From: Pseudonocardia sp. | Lineage (GTDB): Bacteria; Actinomycetota; Actinomycetes; Mycobacteriales; Pseudonocardiaceae | Direction of reading: 5' to 3' | DNA length: 22,784 nucleotides | NCBI GenBank assembly: GCA_030147065.1 | Contig: JASLAP010000416.1 | Coordinates: forward strand, 1 to 22,784 | In this document: piece after piece, positions 7,818-15,058 of the stretch | Layout of the letters: each line of letters begins with the position of its first letter | Numbering within the stretch: the first letter of the stretch is position 1 | Notes under the pieces: model-generated | Seen by the model: only the letters and a program-made list of their open reading frames with translations | Told to the model about the DNA's origin: nothing | The model's database searches: none | Translations under genes and position numbers: made by a program

Positions 7818-8824
7818 GACGACCTCCGGTGCGGGTCCGAGGTGGCGGTCAGGGCGAGGAACGCCTCGTCCAGGCTGACCCCGGCGATCTCGATGTCACG
7901 GGCCTGCGGGAACCGGGCCAGCAGCGCCCGCAGGGTGTCGTCCGAGCGCGAGCTGACCACCACGACCTTGTCGTGGCGGACCTCGACGTCGGCCACCCCG
8001 GGCAGCGCGGCCACCTCGACCGCGGTCGCCCCCGGGATCACCGCGTGCAGCGTCCGGCCCGCGGCCAGCGCCTGCACCTCGGCCACCGAGCCGTCGGCGA
8101 CGATCGTGCCGGCCTTCATGAACACGACCCGGTCGGCGTACTCCTCGGCCTCCTCCAGGTAGTGGGTGGCGAACACGACGGTGCGCCCGGCGGCGGTGAA
8201 CTCCTTCATCGACTGCCAGAACTCGCGGCGGGTGCCGACGTCCATGGCCGCGGTCGGCTCGTCCAGGACGAGCAGGTCCGGGTCGCTGACCAGGGCGACC
8301 GCGTAGCGCACCCGCTGCTTCTGGCCGCCGGAGAGCCGGGTGGACCGGCGCTTGGCCAGGTCCTGGATGCCGGCCCGGCGCAGCGCCTCGGTCACCGGCA
8401 TCGGCGTGCGGTGCAGTGAGGCGACCATGCCGACCATCTCGCCGACGGTGGCGTCGTCGAGCAGCGCGCCGCTCTGCAGCATCGCCCCGATCACGCCGTC
8501 GTCCACGGCCTGGGCCGGGGTCCGGCCGAACACGTGCACCTCGCCCTCGTCGGGGCGGGTCAGGCCGAGGATCATGTCCACGGCCGTGGACTTGCCGGCG
8601 CCGTTCGGGCCGAGCAGGGCGACGACCTCCCCGGGCGCGATCGCCAGGGATATGCCGTCGACAGCGCGCACCTGTCCGTAGTGCTTGCGCAACCCGCTCA
8701 CCCGGATGGCGGCGTCGGCCGTGTCCACCGAACTGCTCGCGGTGGAGTTCGTGGGAAGGACCTCATGCATACCGAACAGCATGGCGGAATTGCCGACAGA
8801 ACGGCCAGATCGGGCGTCACGCAT
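7814..8824 (-). CDS. ABC exporter ATP-binding protein (DrrA type)
   Basis: This is an ABC ATPase of at most 336 residues, partner of the DrrB-like permease. Counting from the outermost ATG, Walker A is GPNGAGKS (Lys78). The canonical signature LSGGQKQR, Walker B LLVLDEPTAAMD and the H-loop VFATHYLEEAEEYADR follow. The C-terminal part ends in ISLDEAFLALT-like sequence (GVSLDEAFLALT), normal for DrrA-type drug exporters. The start is uncertain: ATGs at 8824, 8782 and 8770 are in frame and none has a ribosome site. Conserved sequence begins only at about residue 40 (IRVSGLRKHYG), so 8770 may be the true start. The gene is divergent from the aminotransferase, with a dyad element between. Confidence 0.9.
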   Translation of the reverse strand: MRDARSGRSVGNSAMLFGMHEVLPTNSTASSSVDTADAAIRVSGLRKHYGQVRAVDGISLAIAPGEVVALLGPNGAGKSTAVDMILGLTRPDEGEVHVFGRTPAQAVDDGVIGAMLQSGALLDDATVGEMVGMVASLHRTPMPVTEALRRAGIQDLAKRRSTRLSGGQKQRVRYAVALVSDPDLLVLDEPTAAMDVGTRREFWQSMKEFTAAGRTVVFATHYLEEAEEYADRVVFMKAGTIVADGSVAEVQALAAGRTLHAVIPGATAVEVAALPGVADVEVRHDKVVVVSSRSDDTLRALLARFPQARDIEIAGVSLDEAFLALTATSDPHRRSS

Positions 8825-8829
8825 TGCTG

Positions 8830-8843
8830 ATGACAGATGTCAT
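8830..8843. promoter_or_regulatory. Dyad ATGACA-GA-TGTCAT between exporter 2 and the aminotransferase gene
   Basis: A perfect inverted repeat of six bases per arm with a two-base centre lies in the 106-bp divergent gap, six bases outside the first possible exporter ATG. Its core TGACAGATGTCA differs by one base from TGACAGGTGTCA at 14930. Its position suits an operator that controls the exporter, the aminotransferase, or both. Confidence 0.5.
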
Positions 8844-8878
8844 CCCCTATTGCGGCGCTATCACGGTGGGGTCGGAAC

Positions 8879-8921
8879 AGGGGTCGGTAAGGGTTGTCCG
8901 GACCCCCGGTGTGCGATTGTC
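8879..8921 (+). promoter_or_regulatory. Promoter block of the aminotransferase gene
   Basis: AGGGGTCGG (8879-8887) is followed by GGGTTGTCCGGACCCCCGG (8891-8909), closely matching the block before the methyltransferase gene. TTGTCC (8894-8899) would be the -35. The -10 is less clear (GATTGT or TTGTCT, 8915-8922). The ATG at 8931 has no ribosome site, so a leaderless or very short-leader message is likely. Confidence 0.5.
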
Positions 8922-8930
8922 TCGACCACC

Positions 8931-10037
8931 ATGACGACTCGCGTGTGGGACTACCTCCCGGAGTACGAGCAGGAGCGCGACGACATCCACGACGCGGTCG
9001 AGACCGTGTTCACCTCCGGCCAGCTGGTCCTGGGTGGCAGCGTGCGCGGGTTCGAGGAGGAGTTCGCCGCCTACCACGGGGCCCGGCACGCGGTCGGTGT
9101 GGACAACGGCACCAACGCGATCGTGCTGGGCCTGCGGGCCCTCGGCGTCGGGCCCGGCGACGAGGTGATCACGGTGTCCAACACCGCCGCGCCGACGGTG
9201 GTGGCGGTGGACCAGATCGGGGCCACGCCGGTGTTCGTCGACGTGCAGCCCGACGACTACCTGATGGACGTCGAGCAGGTCGAGGCCCGGATCACCGAAC
9301 GGACGAAGTGCCTGCTGCCGGTGCACCTGTACGGGCAGTGCGTCGACATGGCCGCGCTGCAGGCCGTCGCCGACCGGCACGGCCTGCCGATCCTGGAGGA
9401 TTGCGCGCAGGCCCACGCGGCCCGCCAGCGCGGCCGCGTCGCCGGGTCGATGGGCGCGGCGGCGGCGTTCTCCTTCTACCCGACCAAGGTGCTGGGCGCC
9501 TACGGCGACGGCGGGGCGACGATCACCTCCGACGACGGGATCGCCGACAACCTGCGCCGGCTGCGCTACTACGGGATGGAGAAGACCTACTACGTCGTCT
9601 CCACCCCGGGGCACAACGCGCGCCTCGACGAGCTGCAGGCGGAGATCCTGCGCCGCAAGCTGACCCGCCTGGACGCCTACGCCGAGGGCCGCCGCGCGGT
9701 GGCCCGGCGCTACCAGGAGGGCCTGGGCGACACCGAGCTGGTGCTGCCGTCGGTCACCCCCGGCAACGAGCACGTCTACTACGTCTACGTCGTCCGCCAC
9801 CCCGACCGGGACGCGATCCTGGAGGCGCTGCGGGCCTACGACATCCAGCTCAACATCAGCTACCCGTGGCCGGTGCACACCATGTCGGGCTTCGCGAAGC
9901 TCGGCTGGGCGGCCGGGTCGCTGCCGGTCACCGAGCGGCTGGCCGGGGAGATCTTCTCGCTGCCGATGTACCCGTCGCTGCCCGAGCCGACGCAGGAGAA
10001 AGTGATCATGGCCGTGCGCGAGGTCCTCGGCGCCTGA
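8931..10037 (+). CDS. NDP-hexose aminotransferase, DegT/DnrJ/EryC1 family (EvaB-like)
   Basis: This 368-residue PLP enzyme transfers an amino group to a keto carbon of a deoxysugar nucleotide. The motif SFYPTKVLGAYGDGG contains the PLP lysine (Lys186). GVDNGTNAIVLGLRALG, the acidic ILEDCAQAHAA, KCLLPVHLYGQ and the GHNARLDELQAEILRRKL segment are all typical of the family. It resembles the C-3 aminotransferases of daunosamine and vancosamine pathways (DnrJ, EvaB), from memory. The ATG at 8931 was chosen because family similarity begins there (MTTRVWDYLPEYEQE); the open frame further upstream overlaps the promoter. No ribosome site is present. The glycosyltransferase follows after 34 bases. Presence of a 2,3-dehydratase supports action at C-3. 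Confidence 0.94.
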   Translation: MTTRVWDYLPEYEQERDDIHDAVETVFTSGQLVLGGSVRGFEEEFAAYHGARHAVGVDNGTNAIVLGLRALGVGPGDEVITVSNTAAPTVVAVDQIGATPVFVDVQPDDYLMDVEQVEARITERTKCLLPVHLYGQCVDMAALQAVADRHGLPILEDCAQAHAARQRGRVAGSMGAAAAFSFYPTKVLGAYGDGGATITSDDGIADNLRRLRYYGMEKTYYVVSTPGHNARLDELQAEILRRKLTRLDAYAEGRRAVARRYQEGLGDTELVLPSVTPGNEHVYYVYVVRHPDRDAILEALRAYDIQLNISYPWPVHTMSGFAKLGWAAGSLPVTERLAGEIFSLPMYPSLPEPTQEKVIMAVREVLGA

Positions 10038-10071
10038 CTCCGGCCGCCCCACAACCACCCAGGAGGGTCCC

Positions 10072-11322
10072 GTGCGCGTCCTGTTCGCCTGCGTCTCCGA
10101 GAAGTCCCACATCCTGACCATGGCCCCGCTGGCCTGGGCGCTCACCAACGCCGGGCACGAGGTGCGGATGGCCAGCGCGCCGGCCGCGATCGACGCGATC
10201 ACCTCGGCCGGGGTGACCGCGGTGCCGGTCGGCACCGACCACGCCCTGCACGACGCCCTCGCCCAGGAGGACTCCGTCGAGCACCCGCTGTCGGACTGGA
10301 GCGAGCCGTTCGCCGACGCCCAGACCTGGGAGATGCTGCTGCTGAAGTACCAGGTGGCGGTCGGCTACGCGTTCCAGCCCTACAACGACACCATCGTCGA
10401 CGACCTGGTCGCCTTCGCCCGGTCCTGGCAGCCCGACCTGGTGGTCTGGGACCCGATCACCTTCGCCGGCGGGGTCGCGGCCCGGGTCGTCGGGGCCGCG
10501 CACGCCCGGCTCAGCTGGTGCGTGGACGTCTACTCGACGATGCGCCGGGTCTTCCACGAGCTGGCCGCCCAGCAGCCGCCCGACCAGCGCAGCGATCCGA
10601 TGGCCGACTGGCTGGGCGAGCGGCTGGCCGGTTTCGGCAGCGACTTCCACGAGGACGTCGTGAACGGCCAGTGGACGATCGACCTGGTGCCCGACGGCAT
10701 CCAGCTGCCGCTGCCGGTGAACCGGATGCCGGTGCGCTTCACCCCGTACCACGGCCGTTCGGTGGTGCCCGACTGGCTGATCGCGGAGCCCGAGCGGCGC
10801 CGGGTGCTGCTCACCCCGGGGCTGTCGTTCGGCAAGGTGCTCGGCAGCACCTTCGTCCCGCTGGCGGCGAGCTTCGAGGCCCTGGCCGACCTCGACGTCG
10901 AGGTGGTGGCCACGCTCAGCGAGACCGAGCGGGCGGCCGCCGGCACCGTGCCGGACAACGTGCGGGTGGTCGACTTCGTGCCGATGCACGCGCTGATGCC
11001 CAGCTGCGCCGCGGTCGTGCACCACGGCGGCTTCGGCACCTGGTCGACCGCCGCGCTGTACGGGGTGCCGCAGTACGTGCTGCCGATCCGGATGGCCGAC
11101 ATGTGGATCAAGGGACGGCGGCTGCAGGAGTTCGGCGCCGGGATCTGCACGCACCCGACCGAGGCCACCGCGGAGGGCCTGCGCGAGGGCGTCCGGGCGC
11201 TGATCGAGCAGCCGACCTACGCCGAGCGGGCCGGCGAGCTGCGGCGGGGGATCCTGGAGACCCAGACGGTGAACGACGTCGTCGGCGAGCTCGAGGTGCT
11301 GACCGACAAGCACCGCGGCTGA
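10072..11322 (+). CDS. Macrolide-type glycosyltransferase (EryCIII/DesVII family, GT1)
   Basis: This 416-residue GT-B glycosyltransferase should attach the NDP-deoxysugar to the polyketide aglycone. It starts at GTG with a perfect AGGAGG five bases upstream (10061-10066). The N-terminal acceptor domain begins RVLFACVSEKSHILTMAPL; LVVWDPITFAGGVAARV is characteristic of the antibiotic subgroup. The C-terminal donor domain has HHGGFGTWSTAALYGVPQ (His317-His318), the sugar-nucleotide site. Many members of this subgroup need a cytochrome P450-like helper (EryCII, DesVIII) encoded beside them. None is seen here, so it either works alone or uses a helper encoded elsewhere. It ends at a strong hairpin terminator and converges on the 2,3-dehydratase gene. 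Confidence 0.93.
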   Translation: MRVLFACVSEKSHILTMAPLAWALTNAGHEVRMASAPAAIDAITSAGVTAVPVGTDHALHDALAQEDSVEHPLSDWSEPFADAQTWEMLLLKYQVAVGYAFQPYNDTIVDDLVAFARSWQPDLVVWDPITFAGGVAARVVGAAHARLSWCVDVYSTMRRVFHELAAQQPPDQRSDPMADWLGERLAGFGSDFHEDVVNGQWTIDLVPDGIQLPLPVNRMPVRFTPYHGRSVVPDWLIAEPERRRVLLTPGLSFGKVLGSTFVPLAASFEALADLDVEVVATLSETERAAAGTVPDNVRVVDFVPMHALMPSCAAVVHHGGFGTWSTAALYGVPQYVLPIRMADMWIKGRRLQEFGAGICTHPTEATAEGLREGVRALIEQPTYAERAGELRRGILETQTVNDVVGELEVLTDKHRG

Positions 11323-11331
11323 GAACGACCA

Positions 11332-11372
11332 CACCGAGAAGGGCCGCCCCGCCGGGGCGGCCCTTCTCGGTG
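11332..11372. terminator. Perfect 19-bp hairpin, bidirectional terminator
   Basis: CACCGAGAAGGGCCGCCCC is followed by a three-base GCC loop and its exact complement. It lies between the convergent glycosyltransferase (ends 11322) and 2,3-dehydratase (ends 11387). AGAA and TTCT at the base of the stem give short weak-pairing tracts on both strands. This is the clearest terminator in the window. Confidence 0.85.
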
Positions 11373-11386
11373 CGCGGGTTCCTCGA

Positions 11387-12847
11387 TCAGCGCTCGCCGA
11401 ACAGGCTGTGCAGGCAGGCGACCAGGCTGCGGGCCTGCACGTTCACGTAGTGGCTGTGCCGGAGCAGCTCCAGCAGCTGGTGCAGCGGCATCCAGCGGTG
11501 GTCGGGGTGGTCCTCGGGCCGGGCCTCGGTGTCGGTCTCGACCACCAGGTAGCGGGTGCGGGCGTGGTAGAAGCGCCCGCCCTCCTCGGAGAGCACGGTG
11601 TCGAACCGGACCCGCCCGGCCGGCGCGTCGAGCACCTCGGCCAGGAACGGCGGCTGCGCCGGCCGCGGGAGGTGGCGGTAGTTGTCCGGGGTGCACTGGA
11701 CGGTCGGGGCCAGCTCGGCCACGTCCAGGAAGCCGGGCTCGACCCGGGCCTGCACCAGCAGGTGCAGCACCCCGCCGATCCGGCGGACCAGGAAGGCCGC
11801 GACGCCGTCCCCGCACGGCTGCAGCATCGGCTGCGACCAGCGGCGCACCTCCCGCCCGCCGGCCTGCACGTCCACCCCGAGGACCCGGAAGTAGCGGCCG
11901 CTGACGTGCTCGATGCCGCGCTCGGTGCGCTGCCAGTCCCGGACCGACCGCAGCGGGATGCGGCGCACGGTGATGTCGTGGCGGGTGCGGGTCCCGGTGA
12001 TCCAGCTGAGGATGTCGCCGGTCGGGTGCAGCGCGCCCTCCTCCTCGTCGCAGGAGCGCAGCAGGGCCGCGGTGAAGTCGTCGCGCGCCGACGCCGCCAG
12101 GGCGGCCAGGCCGGGCCCGGCGAACGGCAGGCAGGACAGCACCGTGCGGGCGTCCATGTTCACCACGTCCGGCTCGGCCAGCAGCCGGTGCAGCTGGCCG
12201 AGGGTCAGCCAGCAGAAGTCGTCGAGCACCGGGACGTCCTCGTCGCCGACGTCGACGACGATGTTGCGGTTGCGCTTCTGGTGGAACCACGACCCCTGCT
12301 CGGACTGGCGGGAGTCGGCGACCACGTGGTGGCGCGAGGTGTCGGTGAAGTACTCCAGGTAGGGCACCGGCTTGCCCTGGTGCACCCGGGTGTAGTTGCT
12401 GCGGGTGGCCTGCACGGTGGGGGAGAGCTGGACGCCGTTGCAGTTGCCCGGCTCCACCTTGCCCTGCACGAGGCAGTGCAGGACGCCGCCGAACCGCTTG
12501 ACCAGCAGGCCCAGGATGCCCACCTCGGGCTGGTTGATGATGGGCTGGGTCCAGGCCGGCACCGGGCCGTCGGGCCGCTGCACGTCCAGGCCCTCGATGG
12601 CGAAGAAGCGGCCGCTGTCGTGGCGGATGTCCCCGGTGGTCGGGTCGGTCGTCCACCCGTCGAGCCGGTCCAGCGGCTGCTCGCGGACCTTCGAGTAGTT
12701 GCGCTCGCCGCACCGGTCGAACCAGCAGCGGTACACCGCCATCCCGGTGACCCCGGCGGTGGTCAGCGCCGACTCGGCGATCAGCCGCGGGGTCACCGTG
12801 TCGCGCGTCCGCAGGACGGCGGTGGCAGTGGGGGATGGGGCGGTCAT
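11387..12847 (-). CDS. NDP-hexose 2,3-dehydratase (EvaA/TylX3 family)
   Basis: This 486-residue enzyme removes water from C-2/C-3 of NDP-4-keto-6-deoxyglucose, the first step of C-2 deoxygenation. It consists of two related halves, as normal for the family: residues about 30-255 (FFAIEGLDVQ, WTQPIINQPEVGILGLLV, GGVLHCLVQGKVEPGN) and about 290-480 (YFRVLGVDVQ, WSQPMLQPCGDGVAAFLV, GGVLHLLVQARVEPGF). Each half ends in a VNMDARTVLSCL or VNVQARSLVACL segment. The ATG at 12847 was chosen because AAGGAG (12860-12855) precedes it by seven bases; the upstream in-frame ATG would add 29 implausible residues. It is monocistronic by layout. C-2 deoxygenation normally needs a 3-ketoreductase, but for 3-amino sugars the aminotransferase acts on the unstable 3-keto product instead. 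Confidence 0.95.
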   Translation of the reverse strand: MTAPSPTATAVLRTRDTVTPRLIAESALTTAGVTGMAVYRCWFDRCGERNYSKVREQPLDRLDGWTTDPTTGDIRHDSGRFFAIEGLDVQRPDGPVPAWTQPIINQPEVGILGLLVKRFGGVLHCLVQGKVEPGNCNGVQLSPTVQATRSNYTRVHQGKPVPYLEYFTDTSRHHVVADSRQSEQGSWFHQKRNRNIVVDVGDEDVPVLDDFCWLTLGQLHRLLAEPDVVNMDARTVLSCLPFAGPGLAALAASARDDFTAALLRSCDEEEGALHPTGDILSWITGTRTRHDITVRRIPLRSVRDWQRTERGIEHVSGRYFRVLGVDVQAGGREVRRWSQPMLQPCGDGVAAFLVRRIGGVLHLLVQARVEPGFLDVAELAPTVQCTPDNYRHLPRPAQPPFLAEVLDAPAGRVRFDTVLSEEGGRFYHARTRYLVVETDTEARPEDHPDHRWMPLHQLLELLRHSHYVNVQARSLVACLHSLFGER

Positions 12848-12984
12848 GCGCGCGCTCCTTCGTCCGGGCTCCTCCGGGAATCGCCCGCCGCAATCGCGGC
12901 GAGCCGGCCGGCGCATTCGCCGACCCGTCCACACTAGGAATTCCGGCGGTTCCGAGATATGCGCCGCGCGCTTTACTGGGGCCC

Positions 12985-13590
12985 CTAGGTCGGCCGGGAA
13001 GAGGGGTTGCCATCCGGGTGGCAGTCGGCGTACCGGGGCAGCAGCCCGGTCGCCTCGGCTTCGGCGAGGAGCGGGGCCCCGCTGTCCCGGGCGGACAGCA
13101 CGAAGTCCGAGCCCGCCGGCCAGGGCAGTGCCAGGTCGGGGTCGAGCGGGTGCACGGTCCGCTCGTGCTCGGCCACGTAGCTGCTGGTGACCAGGTAGGA
13201 CATCAGGGTGTCGTCGGTCAGCGCGAGGAACGCGTGGCCCACCCCGACCGGGAAGTACATCGCCCGGAACGACTCGTCGTCGAGCTCCGCGGCGTCCCAG
13301 CGGCCGTAGGTCGGCGACCCCAGCCGCAGGTCGACCACGACGTCCAGGGCCCGCCCGCGCGAGCAGTAGACGTACTTGGCCTGGCCGGGCGGGGTGGTGG
13401 TGAAGTGCACGCCGCGCAGCACGCCGCGGGCCGACCGGTTGTGGTTGGTCTGGGCCACGGTGAGCCGGTGCCCGGTGGCCGCCACGAACGCCGGTTCCTG
13501 GAACGGGGAGACGAACAGCCCGCGGTCGTCGCGGTGGACGGTCGGGGTGAACTCCAGGGCCCCGGCCACGGCGAGCTCCCGGTGCTTCAC
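12985..13590 (-). CDS. dTDP-4-keto-6-deoxyhexose 3,5-epimerase (RmlC/EvaD family)
   Basis: This 201-residue cupin epimerase converts a D- to an L-configured 4-keto sugar nucleotide. HRDDRGLF binds substrate; RGVHF carries the candidate catalytic His62. It is followed by GQAKYVYCSRGRALDVVVDLR and FPVGVGHAFLAL, all typical of RmlC. Length matches the family. The GTG start overlaps the stop of the upstream glycosyltransferase (GTGA, 13590-13587), so the two are coupled. An open frame continues further upstream but runs through the glycosyltransferase gene in a different frame and was discarded. Whether it inverts C-3 and C-5 or only C-5 cannot be told from sequence; with C-3 methylated or aminated, C-5-only action as in EvaD is plausible. 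Confidence 0.93.
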   Translation of the reverse strand: MKHRELAVAGALEFTPTVHRDDRGLFVSPFQEPAFVAATGHRLTVAQTNHNRSARGVLRGVHFTTTPPGQAKYVYCSRGRALDVVVDLRLGSPTYGRWDAAELDDESFRAMYFPVGVGHAFLALTDDTLMSYLVTSSYVAEHERTVHPLDPDLALPWPAGSDFVLSARDSGAPLLAEAEATGLLPRYADCHPDGNPSSRPT

Positions 13591-14795
13591 GGGCCCGGGG
13601 TCCCGACCCGCTCGGCGCTCAGCACGCGCTCGATCTCCGCGACGGCGGCCGCGGTGCCCCCGGCGTCGTCGAGCTCGCGGTGGAACGCGGCCAACCGCTG
13701 CTTGATCACCGGGTCCGCGGCCACCTCGCGGATCGTCCGGCGCAGGGTGTCCGCGGTGGCCCGGCCCGGGTCGAGGCGGCGGCCGATGCCCACCGCCTCC
13801 ATCCGGTCGGCGGTGGCCCGCTGCTCGACCATCTGCGGCACCCCGATCATCGGCACCTCGTGGTGCACCGCCTCCATCACGCTGGTGATGCCGGCGTGGT
13901 TGACGAACAGCGCGGTGTGCGGAAGCACGGCCATCTGCGGCACCGCGCTGTGCACCTCGACGTTGTCGGGCAGCTCGCCGAGCACCGCGCGGTCGACCCG
14001 GTCGCTGAGCGCCATGACCACGTGCCACGGCTCGCCGCGCACGGCCTCGACGACGTCGGCGAAGAACTCCGGGCGGGCGGTGTAGATGGTGCCCAGCGAC
14101 ACCAGCAGCACCGGCCGGCCCGACGCGGGCGGCTGCCAGTGGCCCTGGCTGGCCCGCTCGTGCAGGCACGGGCCGACGAAGTGGAAGTCCTCGCCGAACG
14201 TCTCGCCCTTGAACTGGAACGACCGCGGCATGAACACCAGGTGCCCGCGCACCCCGGAGCCCACCGCGTCGACCAGTTCGGCCATGGTCAGCCCGGCCCG
14301 GCGCGACATCCGCAGGATCTCGAAGCCGAACCGCCACAGCCGCGGGTCGAGCGGGTTGGGCTTGATGTAGGGCCCCATCAGGGACCACTCCTTGTTGGAC
14401 ACGAACGTCGTCCACACCGCCATGCTCGGCACGCCCAGCTCGTGCGCGATCAGCCGGCCCCACCAGGCGGCCAGCCCGTCGAACACGACCAGGTCCGGGC
14501 GGTGCTCCCGGTACCAGCCGCGCAGCGCCGCGACCTGGGCCCTGGTCTCGGTCACGTTGGCCATCAGGCCGCGCGAGAGGTCGGTGCCGTTGAGCTTGAA
14601 CGGCTTGTCCGGGGGCGGGGCGATGGTGCTGGTGAACGGCACGACCTCGGCGCCGGCCTCGGCGACCCGGTCGGCGTAGTCGGTGGTCGTCGCGTAGCTG
14701 ACCCGGTGCCCGCGGGCGGTCAGCTCGGCGACCATGCCGAGGGTGGGGTTGATGTGCCCCGCCGCGGCGGGGGCGAAGAACGCGATGTGGGCCAT
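13587..14795 (-). CDS. MGT/OleD-like glycosyltransferase (possible self-resistance)
   Basis: This 402-residue GT-B enzyme is of a different subgroup from the one at 10072. It begins AHIAFFAPAAAGHINPTLG, where His14 sits where MGT/OleD-type enzymes have the catalytic base. LVVFDGLAAWWG is in the acceptor domain. LLVSLGTIYTARPEFF and NHAGITSVMEAVHHEVPMI form the donor domain. This pattern is that of the macrolide-inactivating transferases (OleD, OleI, Mgt) and YjiC-like enzymes. It may glucosylate the macrolide for self-protection, as OleI does in the oleandomycin producer, or add one of the product's sugars. Coupling by GTGA overlap to the 3,5-epimerase argues for a biosynthetic role. A GAAGG ribosome site precedes the ATG. 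A long leader (to about 14929) holds the dyad operator. Confidence 0.88.
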   Translation of the reverse strand: MAHIAFFAPAAAGHINPTLGMVAELTARGHRVSYATTTDYADRVAEAGAEVVPFTSTIAPPPDKPFKLNGTDLSRGLMANVTETRAQVAALRGWYREHRPDLVVFDGLAAWWGRLIAHELGVPSMAVWTTFVSNKEWSLMGPYIKPNPLDPRLWRFGFEILRMSRRAGLTMAELVDAVGSGVRGHLVFMPRSFQFKGETFGEDFHFVGPCLHERASQGHWQPPASGRPVLLVSLGTIYTARPEFFADVVEAVRGEPWHVVMALSDRVDRAVLGELPDNVEVHSAVPQMAVLPHTALFVNHAGITSVMEAVHHEVPMIGVPQMVEQRATADRMEAVGIGRRLDPGRATADTLRRTIREVAADPVIKQRLAAFHRELDDAGGTAAAVAEIERVLSAERVGTPGP

Positions 14796-14928
14796 GGGAA
14801 CCTTCGGTCTCGACGGGGGCGGGCGCGGCGGGGGTGCCGCTCGATCCCGGGCCCCCGGCCGTCGCGTCCGGCCCGCGGATCTCTCGCCGGCTGCCGACGA
14901 CGATAGGTCGCCGTGGCCGCGGACGCCC

Positions 14929-14956
14929 TTGACAGGTGTCACGAGAAGGTCGTGAC
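14929..14956. promoter_or_regulatory. Overlapping dyads TGACAGGTGTCA and GTCACGA-N5-TCGTGAC
   Basis: The 12-bp imperfect palindrome TGACAGGTGTCA (14930-14941; five-base arms perfect) overlaps a second perfect inverted repeat, GTCACGA-GAAGG-TCGTGAC (14938-14956). TTGACA at 14929-14934 is also a consensus -35 box facing right, though no convincing -10 follows at 17 bases. The site lies 134 bases outside the MGT-like gene (minus) and about 100 bases before the small membrane gene (plus), so it could control either. It matches the sites at 1955 and 8831. Confidence 0.5.
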
Positions 14957-15058
14957 GGGACTACTAGGCGTGGTCGCCGCGGGACCGCCACCATCGGACG
15001 GGTCCATCGCCCGCGCCACCGCGGTGCCGGCCCCACCGCAGGTCCTCAGGAGGCTCCC

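Noticed and set aside
12976..12988. Palindrome around GGGGCCCC upstream of the 2,3-dehydratase gene as an operator
   Set aside because: An eight-base GC palindrome overlapping a stop codon is expected by chance in this DNA and has no second copy in the other intergenic regions.
12992..13020. Apparent extra copy of the AGGGGTTG promoter block
   Set aside because: It lies in the last codons of the epimerase gene and lacks the CCCCCGG part and any gene start at the right distance.
12985..15036. A 683-codon minus frame that could be read as a fusion of the epimerase to a long N-terminal protein
   Set aside because: The upstream part is the glycosyltransferase gene read in the wrong frame (Arg/Gly-rich). 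The true epimerase start is the GTG at 13590 that overlaps the glycosyltransferase stop.
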